A DNA stretch of 64,000 nt from VXYL01 sp965203685 (lineage in GTDB: Bacteria > Pseudomonadota > Gammaproteobacteria > Pseudomonadales > Azotimanducaceae). The stretch is taken from NCBI GenBank assembly GCA_965203685.1, contig OZ241908.1:3038001-3102000 (forward strand), read 5' to 3'. The translations under genes were made by a program, and so were the position numbers. Positions within the stretch are counted from its first letter, which is position 1; each line of letters begins with the position of its first letter. The notes beneath the pieces were generated by a model, which had not been told where the DNA came from, did no database searches, and saw nothing but the letters and a program-made list of their open reading frames with translations. Below, one piece after another: positions 12,532 to 21,128 of the stretch.

Positions 12532-13233
12532 CTACCCAGGGCTGGCGACGGTTAGGCGACACAGCACGGTGTTGTGCGTCTCCAGGTCGCCAGACCAGAT
12601 GAGGCGCGCATCCGCCACCCAGTCAATCGCATCGTAGCCACCTTTCGGACGCACGTCAGCCGCGCTGAATTCCGATGCCCTCGGCCAGGCACTGTCGTCG
12701 AAGTCCGCCCCACGCCATCCGTCAGGCTCCGCCCGCGCTCTGAATGTGCACGGCTCGGTGCCGACGACAGGCTCTTCCTCGTCCGCGCAGGATCGGTCCA
12801 AGGGGGCCTCGTGGATCACCAAGCACCGCCAGTCGGCGTTCGTCACCGCGATGGACGAGCCGGTGCGGGCGTCAGCGAACTGCGCGATGAGGCCGCCGTC
12901 GCCCATCTGCTGATTGCGTGCGCCGATGTACTCGAGCCCGGTGTCGTTCTCTTTGAAATCGCGTGCCAGGACGTTCAACTGCAAGGGGTAGTCGGCGTTG
13001 AAGACGAAGGCTTCCGCGTTGAAGGAACGCTCGGTCGTGATCGGCGTTGAGTCTTCGACGATCAATCGGTCGCCCGAGTAGAAGGCGAACCAGTTGTCGG
13101 CCCATACCTCGGCCTTGATCGCCACGGACCCGGGAGAATCCACCACCACGACATCCGGTCGCCGGACTTCCTCACAGCCGGTCAGCACGATCGCCAGTGC
13201 GCCGAGCCATGTTGTTTTCGCGTTGAGTTTCAT
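12532..13233 (-). CDS. Hypothetical lipoprotein
   Basis: 233 residues from ATG 13233. The N-terminus (MKLNAKTTWLGALAIVLTGC) is a type II signal peptide with lipobox LTGC, so the mature protein should be lipid-anchored at Cys20. The rest contains VWADNWFAFYSGD, a TTERSFNAEAFVFNADYPLQL strand segment and a C-terminal DDSAWPRASEFSAADV that resembles a galactose-binding-like fold. I do not recognise the family. Start choice: the upstream in-frame ATG at 13257 would place eight extra residues before the basic n-region. Confidence 0.7.
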   Translation of the reverse strand: MKLNAKTTWLGALAIVLTGCEEVRRPDVVVVDSPGSVAIKAEVWADNWFAFYSGDRLIVEDSTPITTERSFNAEAFVFNADYPLQLNVLARDFKENDTGLEYIGARNQQMGDGGLIAQFADARTGSSIAVTNADWRCLVIHEAPLDRSCADEEEPVVGTEPCTFRARAEPDGWRGADFDDSAWPRASEFSAADVRPKGGYDAIDWVADARLIWSGDLETHNTVLCRLTVASPG

Positions 13234-13359
13234 CCCGGTTCCGTTCGCTGCCTGCAACTTGGATGTTACGTCCTAACGGGCCGAGTCCGTCGTTGCGGAC
13301 TGACACCGCCCGATTCACGGTAAGCTCTTTCGCCGTCCATCGACCGATCAGGAATACAC

Positions 13360-14205
13360 ATGGAATCCGTCCAGAACAAGGTCGCCGTCGTCACCGGCGC
13401 GGCATCGGGAATCGGGCTCGGCATGGTCCGCGCCCTCACCGGCGCTGGCGTCCACGTCGCGATGCTCGATGTCGAGCAGGAAGCACTCCAAGGTGCGCAC
13501 GCCGAGTTCGAGACGGCCAACGTCGACGTTCGACCGTTCCGCTGCGACGTCAGCGACCGCGGCCAGGTCAAGGATGTCGCGAGCGCCGTGCACGACCACT
13601 ACGGGCGGGTCGACATCGTCTGCAACAACGCGGGCGTCGCCGCGGGCGGATCCATCGAGGAAACCACGGAGGACGACTGGGACTGGGTGCTGGGCGTCAA
13701 CCTGCACGGCGTGGTTAACGGCATGCGGGCCTACGCGCCGATCATGAAAGAAGGCGGCGAAGGCGGCCACTTCGTGAACACCGCGTCCATCCTCGGCCAT
13801 TGGGCCGGTGCGCGGATGGCGATCTACTGCGCGTCGAAGTACGCCGTGGTGGCCATATCGGAGTCGGCACGGGAGGATCTCGCGCCCTACAACATCGGCG
13901 TCTCCGCCCTGTGCCCCGGCATGATCAACACGCGCATCCTGCGCTCCGAGCGCAACCGGCCGGCTGCGCTGCCCGCCGAGTCGTCCGGCTGGGTGGCCGA
14001 ACGCGGCGAGATCGAACAACGATTCGCCGAACAGGGATTGAACCCCGATGTCGTCGGCGAGCAGGTGCTCGATGGCATCCGCAAGAACAAGGCGTTCATC
14101 TTCACGCACGCAGCCCTGACCCACGGCATCCGCGAGCGCATGGAACGAGTGCTCGCGTGCTTCGACGGGATCGAGGTCGATGAACCGGACCGCCCGGCGC
14201 TCTGA
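13360..14205 (+). CDS. SDR family oxidoreductase
   Basis: 281 residues. Cofactor motif TGAASGIG at 12-19, NNAG at 89-92, Ser143 and the catalytic YCASK with Tyr156 and Lys160. Longer than the minimal SDR, with a C-terminal extension like that of fabG-like or retinol-type SDRs. It is 8-14 bp upstream of the rhodanese gene and probably in the same operon. Substrate unknown. Confidence 0.9.
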   Translation: MESVQNKVAVVTGAASGIGLGMVRALTGAGVHVAMLDVEQEALQGAHAEFETANVDVRPFRCDVSDRGQVKDVASAVHDHYGRVDIVCNNAGVAAGGSIEETTEDDWDWVLGVNLHGVVNGMRAYAPIMKEGGEGGHFVNTASILGHWAGARMAIYCASKYAVVAISESAREDLAPYNIGVSALCPGMINTRILRSERNRPAALPAESSGWVAERGEIEQRFAEQGLNPDVVGEQVLDGIRKNKAFIFTHAALTHGIRERMERVLACFDGIEVDEPDRPAL

Positions 14206-14213
14206 GCGGAGTC

Positions 14214-15029
14214 TTGCAGGTGCACACCACGTTGATCGGCATCGCTGACCTGCACTTCGTCAAGCCGCGAGACGTCCGCGTGTTCGACTGCCGGTTCGAT
14301 CTCGCCGATCCCGATGCGGGCCGCAGACGTTACGAGGCCGGGCACATCCCGCATGCGATCTACGTCCACCTCGACGACGATCTGTCGGGCCCGGTCGTGC
14401 CGGGTAAGACAGGCCGTCATCCCCTACCCGATCGGGCTGCGTTCCGGCGTTTTCTGCGCGGCCACGGCGTGACACCGCGGCGCCAAGTGATCGCCTACGA
14501 CGACGCCGGCGGGATGTTCGCTGCGCGTTTCTGGTGGATGGCCCGTTGGGCCGGTCACGAGGCCACCGCCGTGCTCGACGGCGGTTACGCGGCGTGGATG
14601 GACGGCGACGAAGAACACCCGCCGCGCGAGCAGCCGCTCGGTGCCGTGCGCACCGTGTCGATGAGCGACGTACGCGGCCACGTGGACGACCGGAGTTGGC
14701 ACTTGGTCGACGCCCGCGCCAACGATCGCTTCCATGGTCGCAACGAGACCATCGATCCGAAGGCGGGACACATTGCCGGGGCCATCAACGCCCCGTTCCA
14801 AGACAACCTCGGCCCGGATGGCCGGTTCCTCGCGCCCGAAGCGTTGCGGCGGCGGTTCGTCTCGTTGTTCGATGGCGCCATCAAGCCCGTCGCATGCTAC
14901 TGCGGCTCCGGTGTCAGCGCCGCCCACAACGTACTCGCCATGGTCCACGCCGGGTTGCCGGAACCCGCGCTCTACGTGGGGTCGTGGAGCGAGTGGATCA
15001 CGGACCCGGGCAACCCGACGGAAGCCTAA
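14214..15029 (+). CDS. Rhodanese-type sulfurtransferase, two domains
   Basis: Two tandem rhodanese domains in 271 residues, the architecture of thiosulfate or 3-mercaptopyruvate sulfurtransferases. The N-terminal domain (VRVFDCRFDL, GHIPHAIYVHLDDDLSG) is the inactive one; the C-terminal domain has DARANDRFHG and the active-site loop CYCGSGVSA, whose CGSGV is closer to thiosulfate sulfurtransferases than to the CGTGV-type loop of mercaptopyruvate enzymes. No ATG is available at the start; TTG 14214 or GTG 14220 are the candidates. Probably cytosolic. Likely co-transcribed with the SDR. Confidence 0.88.
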   Translation: MQVHTTLIGIADLHFVKPRDVRVFDCRFDLADPDAGRRRYEAGHIPHAIYVHLDDDLSGPVVPGKTGRHPLPDRAAFRRFLRGHGVTPRRQVIAYDDAGGMFAARFWWMARWAGHEATAVLDGGYAAWMDGDEEHPPREQPLGAVRTVSMSDVRGHVDDRSWHLVDARANDRFHGRNETIDPKAGHIAGAINAPFQDNLGPDGRFLAPEALRRRFVSLFDGAIKPVACYCGSGVSAAHNVLAMVHAGLPEPALYVGSWSEWITDPGNPTEA

Positions 15030-15040
15030 AACGAGGTTGC

Positions 15041-15781
15041 CTAACCGGCCAAGTGCCGCTCGATGAACGCGTAGCTAGCGGCGATCTCTTCCGCGGGGAC
15101 CTCCGGGTGCAATCCGGGGTTGGCGTGGATGCGTTTGTCGTCGCTCGCGAGCGCATCGAACACCGCGAGATAGCCGTCTCGCGGGAACAGTTCGTCCTCC
15201 AACTGCATCAGGAACAGCACCGGGCAGCCGATCCGTTCAGCATCGCTCAAGATCCGTGTTGCGAACGGGCCGCCTGCTTTCGTTGTGCCCAGTAGCCCGA
15301 GGACCGCCGCCTTCGTGTCTGGAAGCGTGGCAACGAGCGGTATGCCGAAGATGGACCCCATGGACAGGCCGAAGTAGGCGAGGTCGCCGACGTCGACCTG
15401 CTCGCGTGTCGCATCGAGCGCCGCGTGCCAGTCGGCGACCATGTCGTCCATGAAGCCAGCCCGCTTGACCTCGTCGCCAAACGCAGCGCGGCCCCCCGGG
15501 CCTACTTGACGCATGCCGTGGACCGGTCCGTCGATGGACAGCGCCCGGCAACCTGTCTCGTCGACGAACCGGTGCGCAAGGTGGCAGATCGGCGATTGGT
15601 ACCGGTCGCCCGATGCGCCGTGGCCGAAGAGCACCAGGGGTGCATCCCCATTGAGGTTCGCTGGCGACCACAAGGCCCCCGTCACGGGTCGATCGATACC
15701 CGTCCGCGCGATCCTGAACTCGCGGACCGATCGGCCCGTCGGGTCGCTGGCATCCCACCAGCCAAGCGTCTGTGTGTTCAT
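15041..15781 (-). CDS. Alpha/beta hydrolase, dienelactone-hydrolase-like
   Basis: 246 residues with the elbow FGLSMGS (nucleophile Ser), an acid region LFPRDG and a C-terminal His in NPGLHPEV. The N-terminus has VLFGHGASGDRYQSPI forming the oxyanion loop. The size and motifs fit small esterases or the dienelactone hydrolase group. It converges on the rhodanese gene with an 11 bp gap. Confidence 0.82.
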   Translation of the reverse strand: MNTQTLGWWDASDPTGRSVREFRIARTGIDRPVTGALWSPANLNGDAPLVLFGHGASGDRYQSPICHLAHRFVDETGCRALSIDGPVHGMRQVGPGGRAAFGDEVKRAGFMDDMVADWHAALDATREQVDVGDLAYFGLSMGSIFGIPLVATLPDTKAAVLGLLGTTKAGGPFATRILSDAERIGCPVLFLMQLEDELFPRDGYLAVFDALASDDKRIHANPGLHPEVPAEEIAASYAFIERHLAG

Positions 15782-15866
15782 TGTTGGGCTCCAAAACCGT
15801 ACGCATGCCTGCCGTGTAAGCAGTTTACGTGACCCAGCTTTGCGGACGTGGACATCATTGCCAGCG

Positions 15867-16303
15867 CTACAGCGGCTTGAACACCGTCTGAGGCGTGTCG
15901 GAGTTCAACCTGCCATAAAACTCCACCGCATATCGGTCGGTCATGCCGACGATGAAGTCACATACGACACGACCACGAGCGGCAGAGCTTGTGGTACCCC
16001 TTACACGCCGGCCGAAGTCCTCGGGGAGCGACAACTCACCGCCAGGAGCGAAGAGTGCGTCGAACACTCGGTAACGATGTCGCTGCCACGATACTCGACC
16101 GTCTTGAGGCTTGGGGTTTGAATGACCAACTCGTACGTCAAGTGCTTCAAGATCGCCACACGTTGCTGTAGCCGATGTGGCAACGTGACCTTGGAGAGCG
16201 ACGGCGACTTGGCGTCGATGGCAACGCTCACGCCCTCCACGTACTCGTTCACCAACTCAGAAGTGAGTTTCGTCCTGATTGCCCCATGTTGTGCCAGGTC
16301 GCG
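15867..16303 (-). pseudogene. dgt: dGTPase (dgt) remnant, 5'-truncated and frameshifted
   Basis: Only the C-terminal part of a dGTP triphosphohydrolase remains. Reading right to left, one frame gives RDLAQHGAIRTKLTSELV, ILKHLTYELVIQTPSLKTVE and YRGSDIVTE; near 16064-16070 one base is missing and the next frame continues VFDALFAPGGELSLPEDF, then RVVCDFIVGMTDRYAVEFY to the stop. These segments match the end of Pseudomonas-type dGTPases. The HD-domain catalytic half is absent, so it cannot be functional. The break at about 16303 coincides with the break in the GrdB-like remnant on the other strand. Confidence 0.8.
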
Positions 16304-16846
16304 TACTACTACAAGGACGATACCGGTGTCAGGGCGATTCCCAACGACACGCCATGGACAAGATTCGGTTCTCGCACATCATGGAAAACTACCTGGTTGA
16401 AGCCCGCCAGGATCCGGCGAGTGTTTTCCCGTCGCAAGTGCTCGCCAGGCTTCGTTCGGACGGCGTGATCGGCGAGTTGGCCGACAACTACCACTTGTGC
16501 ATGGGTGGCATCTATTCCCAGAACCGGGTGAGAGCGGAACTCATCCCGAACCTCGCCGACGCCATCGACCGGGAGCGGATTGATCTCCTGTTCCTGGGCC
16601 CGCTGTGACCGGTTTGCCACCAGACCGTGTGTCTGGTTGCACGGCACTTCGAGGCCATGGGTCTGCCGACGCTGATCCTGGGTAGCGCCCTGGACATTTC
16701 TCAAGGCTGGCCGGCCACCCCGGGCCAGATTCGTCAACTATGGCAGCAGGGCTGGGATAGAGTCAACGCAAGGGAAAGAGGCAAGCTGGATCATCGCAGC
16801 CCTCGAACCACTACACCGCAATACCAGACCGAGGAGGATAGGTTAA
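16304..16846 (+). pseudogene. GrdB-like selenoprotein (glycine/sarcosine/betaine/D-proline reductase family), decayed
   Basis: Three frames must be joined. Frame 2 gives YYYKDDTGVRAIPNDTP; near 16352 it shifts to frame 1 for MDKIRFSHIMENYLVEA, VLARLRSDGVIGELADNYHL and LADAIDRERIDLLFLGPL. An in-frame TGA at 16606-16608 is followed in the same frame by PVCHQTVCLVARHFEAMG and LILGSALDISQ; near 16706 it shifts back to frame 2 for AGRPPRARFVNYG, ending at TAA 16844. If TGA is read as selenocysteine the motif is UxxCxxT, the redox motif of this family. The 5' third is missing. Two frameshifts plus truncation argue for a pseudogene. The 84-residue ORF starting at ATG 16354 is a piece of it. Confidence 0.75.
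16606..16641 (+). promoter_or_regulatory. UGA (selenocysteine) codon with bacterial SECIS-like hairpin
   Basis: TGA at 16606-16608 is followed by a hairpin: stem ACCAGAC (16619-16625) with GTCTGGT (16631-16637), loop CGTGT, and below one C-T mismatch a further three pairs (TGC 16615-16617 with GCA 16639-16641). A loop guanosine lies about 19 bases after the UGA, within the range known for bacterial SECIS elements, which also require a G among the first loop bases. Coding context supports Sec at this codon. The host gene is decayed, so this is best seen as a fossil. Confidence 0.55.
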
Positions 16847-16901
16847 TGGCCGAGGCAGAGAAGCCGCAGATGGATGGGATCCGAACGGGTCGGGTGTCCC
16901 C

Positions 16902-18332
16902 ATGACGGGTAAACCCAACATCGTCCTCATATTCACCGACCAGCAACGCGCGGAGACCTTCGGCTACGCGCATGATCCGGTTGCGATCACACCCAATGCC
17001 GACCGGCTCGCCGCCGAAGGCGTGGTGTTTCCCCGCTGCTGCGCGAGCTCTCCTGTCTGCATGACCACCCGTGCAAGCCTGATTTCGGGCAAGCCGGTAC
17101 ACGAGCACGGCGTCTGGTCGGTGGGCGACCCGGAACTGCGCCACGGAACCAGCCATGTGCGGAACATCCGGGATGCCGGCTACCACACGGCGGTCGTTGG
17201 CAAAACCCACCTCCGGCACGGCCATCGGCACACCCGGGACTTCGTCGGGGAGTTGCACGAATGGGGCTATGTCGATGCCACGGAGATTCCCGGTCCCGTG
17301 GAGTCGATCACGACGGACTCGGTGTACACGGAACACCTGGAGCAAAAGGGTCTGCTCGATGACCACCGCGAATACATGCGGACCTACCACCGCGGCGAAA
17401 AGGCGCGCGTGTCGATGCCCTGGGAGACGCCCGCGTGCGTGCTGCCCAGCGAGGATCACCTGGACATGTTCATCGCGCGCACGGCGGCCGACTGGGTCCG
17501 CGGCTACACGTCCGCAGAGCCCTTCTACCTGCAGGTGTGCTTCGGCGGTCCCCACAACCCGTGGGATTCGCCTTCGGAGCACCGCCGGCGGTACGACGCG
17601 GAAAGCATGCCCCTCTCGATCACGGAGACACAGAGGGGACCCGTGGCGCCGCTCGTTCAACTGATGCTAGCGGGTGCGGCATCGAACCTCGATCAGATGA
17701 CCGAGTCTCAGAACCGGGTCATGAAGACCTACTACTACGGCAAGGTCAGCCTGATCGACGACGGGATCGGCCTGGTGCTCGACGCCCTGAACGATATGGG
17801 GCACATGGACAACACGTGGATCGTCTACTCGGCGGATCACGGCGAGATGCTCGGCGACCACGGCCTGATCGCGAAGAAGGTGTTCTACGAGGGTGCCGTC
17901 AAGGTGCCCTGCGTCGTGCGGCCACCCGGCGGCACCGCGGGCTGGGTGAGCCGGGGACTGACCGATCACCTGGACATTGCCGCCACGTTTCTGGACGCGG
18001 CAGGCGCCGAGACAATCGACGGCAGTCCGGGGCGGTCTCTCGTGCCGGTGGTCGAAGCCGGCGAGACCGACGCCAACGCGCAGCGACACAAACCGGCCGT
18101 GTTGAGCGAGTTCGCCGGAACGGACCCGTACTCGATGGTGCTCACCGACCGGTACAAGATGAGCGTCAATACGCGCACCCGCGAGCCGCTTGACCTGTAC
18201 GACATGGAGGAAGATCCCAACGAGTTGCACAACCGTGTCGAGGACGATGCGCTGGCCGATGTTCGCGCCGCAATCTGCGAGGAGCACTTGCCCGGGCTGT
18301 TGGCAAACGTCAACCAGGACAAGCTGCCGTGA
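16902..18332 (+). CDS. Sulfatase family protein with non-canonical active-site motif
   Basis: Alkaline-phosphatase-superfamily sulfatase of 476 residues. N-terminal NIVLIFTDQQR (Asp13 metal ligand), active-site region SSPVCMTTRASLISGK with Cys53 and Arg57, and a later YSADHGEMLGDHGL supplying metal-binding Asp and His. The formylglycine signature C-x-P-x-R is here C-M-T-T-R, with Thr55 replacing Pro, so maturation by the ordinary formylglycine-generating enzyme is uncertain. No signal peptide. Its ATG overlaps the stop of the frame running out of the GrdB-like remnant (ATGA), and the epoxide hydrolase remnant starts 1 bp after its stop. Substrate unknown; phosphonate-monoester-hydrolase-like activity is an alternative. 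Confidence 0.85.
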   Translation: MTGKPNIVLIFTDQQRAETFGYAHDPVAITPNADRLAAEGVVFPRCCASSPVCMTTRASLISGKPVHEHGVWSVGDPELRHGTSHVRNIRDAGYHTAVVGKTHLRHGHRHTRDFVGELHEWGYVDATEIPGPVESITTDSVYTEHLEQKGLLDDHREYMRTYHRGEKARVSMPWETPACVLPSEDHLDMFIARTAADWVRGYTSAEPFYLQVCFGGPHNPWDSPSEHRRRYDAESMPLSITETQRGPVAPLVQLMLAGAASNLDQMTESQNRVMKTYYYGKVSLIDDGIGLVLDALNDMGHMDNTWIVYSADHGEMLGDHGLIAKKVFYEGAVKVPCVVRPPGGTAGWVSRGLTDHLDIAATFLDAAGAETIDGSPGRSLVPVVEAGETDANAQRHKPAVLSEFAGTDPYSMVLTDRYKMSVNTRTREPLDLYDMEEDPNELHNRVEDDALADVRAAICEEHLPGLLANVNQDKLP

Positions 18333-18333
18333 C

Positions 18334-19435
18334 GTGACGGCGACACCGTTTACGATCGAGATCCCGGACGCGGCGCTGACCGACCTGCGCGAACGTCTGC
18401 GCCGCACCCGCTGGCCGAGCGAGATCGCCAACAGCGGCTGGACGTACGGCACCAACAAGGCGTATCTGCAGGAGCTGTGCGCCTACTGGGCCGATGGCTT
18501 TGACTGGCGGGCGCAGGAGGCGGCCCTCAACCGCCACGAGCACTTTGTCCGCGACGTCGACGGGTTCCGCCTGCACTATGTCCACGCCAAGGGGCGGGGT
18601 CCCAAGCCGCTGCCGTTGGTCCTCACCCACGGTTGGCCGAGCACGTTCTACGACTTCGACAAGGTCATCGAACCCCTGGCCGATCCCGGCGCGCACGGTG
18701 GCGATCCCGCCGATGCCTTCGAGGTGATCGTTCCCGCCATGCCGGGATACGCGTTTTTCGGAGCGCCCGACGGTTCCCGGCGTCGGTCCTGACCGGACTG
18801 CTCGGTTGGAAGTACCCCGAGCGCGTGGTCGGCATTCATCGCCTTGCGGGCGGCATCCCGCGACCGAAGGCGAAGCCCGGGGAGACCGACGCGGAGCGAC
18901 AGGTCCGCCTCGCCGATGGCAGCGGGTACGGGCACATCCAGAGTACGCGACCGCAAACGCTCGCCTACGGCCTCACGGACTCTCCTGCGGGATTGGCGGC
19001 TTGGATCGTCGAGGAATCGCAGGCATGGAGCGACTGCGCCGGCGACATCGAGTCACGGTTCACGAAGGACGAGTTGCTCACCACGATCGCGCTTTACTGG
19101 TTTACCGAGACGATCCACAGCAGCACGCGGCTGTACTACGAGAACGCCCACGACGCCGCGAACCGCATTGGCGGTCGGATCGAAGTGCCTAGCGGCTATG
19201 CCGTCTGCCGTTGGCTCACGCAACCCAAGGGCGAGTTCGCCCGGGACAGCGGCGACGACAAGCATCGCCTCGTTCGTGGACCGATGCCCATTCTTCAGAA
19301 AAAACTAGCCGCACAGGCGGTTGCCGATAGCCGCTGGCGATCTGGCCAACATCATGGCTTCATTGCGGCGGTCAACCATCGCACCGGGGGAGCACATGGC
19401 AGAGCTGGCACCGATCACGACTATCGAGGAGTTCG
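18334..19435 (+). pseudogene. Epoxide hydrolase, pseudogene with deleted catalytic core
   Basis: Starts at GTG 18334 with an EHN-type N-terminal domain (PFTIEIPDAALTDLRERL, then WPSEIANSGWTYG), followed by VLTHGWPSTFYDFDKVI and VIVPAMPGYAFFG. After 18780 the frame stops at 18792, and the sequence resumes in another frame with VLTGLLGWKYPERVVGIH. The intervening segment that should carry GGDWG, with the nucleophilic Asp, is missing. The cap domain follows (IESRFTKDELLTTIALYWFT, YYENAHDAANRIGGRIEVPSGYAV); beyond that the frame shifts again, and a piece resembling the final His region (APGEHMAELAP) is in a third frame near 19400. The 3' end is approximate. Non-functional. Confidence 0.85.
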
Positions 19436-19496
19436 TGGGAAGCGAAGCCGTGAAGTCCGACGCCGCAGCTTGCCCTTGGACTGTGCTGACCCCCGC

Positions 19497-20303
19497 TCAA
19501 CTCCCTGTCGACGTGTAGCGCCGTACACCGATGCTCCAGACGACAAACGATAGTCCGAGGAACGCCACGCCCGCCATCGGCGCCAGTGCCTGGAACACCC
19601 GTCCCGTGCCGAGGGGGTCGTCGACGCCGAGCACTGCAACGACCGGGAAGTAGCCGATGCAGCCGAGGGGCACGACGAAGGTGAAGATCCTTCGAAAGGC
19701 GACGTGGTAGATCGACAGCGGGTACTGCGCCGTCTCCACGCCGCCGTAGGTGAGCACGTTCATCATCTCAAGCGACTCGGTGGTCCAGAAGCACAGCGAC
19801 GCCTGCAGGACCATGAGCCCAAAGAAGAAGGCGATACCGCCCACGACCGTCAACAACAGGAGCGCCGCGCGGGCGGCGTCCCACGGGATGTCGAGGGCCC
19901 AGGTCGCCCAGGCGAGCACGATCAGCCCCTGCAGGAGCCGGCCGACCCGGCGCAGCGCGAACTCGTGGCCGGCGAGCTGAAGCGCCGTGGGCCGGGGGCG
20001 GAGCAGCAACCGATCGAAATCGCCCGTCTTCACGTAGTGGGACCCGAAGCGATCGAATCCCGTGGTCAGCGCATCGGCGATGGCGAACGTGCAGTTGACG
20101 ACACCGTAGAAGAACGCCACCTCCGCGAAGGTCCAACCCGCGAGGTGGCCGAAGCGGTCGAACAACGCCCAGAGGCCGAGGAACTCGATACCGGAGCTTG
20201 CGAACTGCCCCGCCGAGTTGAGCAGGAACGATGCCCGGTACTGCAGTTGGGCGCGGATCGAGACGCCGAAGTAGCGACCGAGCAAGGCGATCGTGTCGGT
20301 CAT
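19497..20303 (-). CDS. ABC-2 type transporter permease
   Basis: Integral membrane protein of 268 residues with about six hydrophobic segments. The DUF990-like layout includes SAGQFASSGIEFLGLWALFDRFG and a central LTTGFDRFGSHYVKTGDFDRLLLRP segment typical of ABC-2 family permeases that form pairs with a second permease. Third gene of the exporter operon, starting 3 bp after the previous stop. Substrate unknown (lipid, polysaccharide or drug export are all possible). Confidence 0.88.
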   Translation of the reverse strand: MTDTIALLGRYFGVSIRAQLQYRASFLLNSAGQFASSGIEFLGLWALFDRFGHLAGWTFAEVAFFYGVVNCTFAIADALTTGFDRFGSHYVKTGDFDRLLLRPRPTALQLAGHEFALRRVGRLLQGLIVLAWATWALDIPWDAARAALLLLTVVGGIAFFFGLMVLQASLCFWTTESLEMMNVLTYGGVETAQYPLSIYHVAFRRIFTFVVPLGCIGYFPVVAVLGVDDPLGTGRVFQALAPMAGVAFLGLSFVVWSIGVRRYTSTGS

Positions 20304-20306
20304 TCG

Positions 20307-21128
20307 TCAACCTCCCTGGACAACGAGGCGACGCACGCCCCGCGCGAGCAGGAGCCGCCCGAACCACACGATCACCACCGTCCAGGCCAGCGTGAACACG
20401 ATCTCGTTGGCGGCCTCGGCGATGGGTATGTTGCCGCTGTAGATGCGGTAGGGCACATCGCACAGGCCGCGGAATGGCTGCCATGCGAGGAACGGCTGCA
20501 TCCAGTCGGGGAACAGCGGCAGCGGCACGACCATCCCCGAGAGGATCGTGACGAACGACGGCAGGATGCGGTCGACACCCTCGCCCGATAGCGTCCACAG
20601 CAAGGAGATATGGGCCAGCACGGTGATCGCCGTCGACAAGAGGGCCGCTGCCGTGATCGCGACGAGGAAGCCGACAAGCGCCGCGAGCGTCGGGACCGGC
20701 AAGGCCCACTCGGCGAGTCCGAACATCGGTAGCAGCAGCATCGCGAAGACCACCATGGGAACGGCCCGCAGCGTCGTCGTCGCGGTGCGGAATGCCAAGG
20801 TGCGCGCGTACCAATAGCCGTAGAGGTCCAGCGGACGCAGCAGGTCGTAGGCGACGGCGCCCGAGGCGATCTGCTCCTTGAAGTCGGCGTCCGTGTTCCA
20901 CGGCAGCATCCCGAGGAGCGCCTGGCCGAGCCAAACGTAGGCCACGACTTCGACCATGTTCATCGGCTGGGGACCCTCCGCCGCCGCGTAGAACGCCGCG
21001 AGGATCATCAGCCGTATCGAACCCCAGAAAAGCTGGGTGACGAATCCGGCGAACGCTGCGGTCCGGTACTGCAGCAGGTTCCGGTAGCGGGCGCTGACGA
21101 CGGCCGTGTAAGGTGCCAACCGGCTCAC
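20307..21128 (-). CDS. ABC-2 type transporter permease
   Basis: 273 residues with about six membrane segments. Contains YRNLLQYRTAAFAGFVTQLFW near the N-terminus and the GAVAYDLLRPLDLYGYWYAR segment common to this permease class. Its start overlaps the stop of the ATPase gene by 4 bp (ATGA), showing translational coupling. Forms the membrane part of the exporter together with the gene at 19497. Confidence 0.88.
   Translation of the reverse strand: MSRLAPYTAVVSARYRNLLQYRTAAFAGFVTQLFWGSIRLMILAAFYAAAEGPQPMNMVEVVAYVWLGQALLGMLPWNTDADFKEQIASGAVAYDLLRPLDLYGYWYARTLAFRTATTTLRAVPMVVFAMLLLPMFGLAEWALPVPTLAALVGFLVAITAAALLSTAITVLAHISLLWTLSGEGVDRILPSFVTILSGMVVPLPLFPDWMQPFLAWQPFRGLCDVPYRIYSGNIPIAEAANEIVFTLAWTVVIVWFGRLLLARGVRRLVVQGG

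Noticed and set aside
16354..16608. Separate 84-residue protein gene
   Set aside because: It is the middle piece of the GrdB-like pseudogene; similarity continues through the in-frame TGA and, in another frame, upstream.
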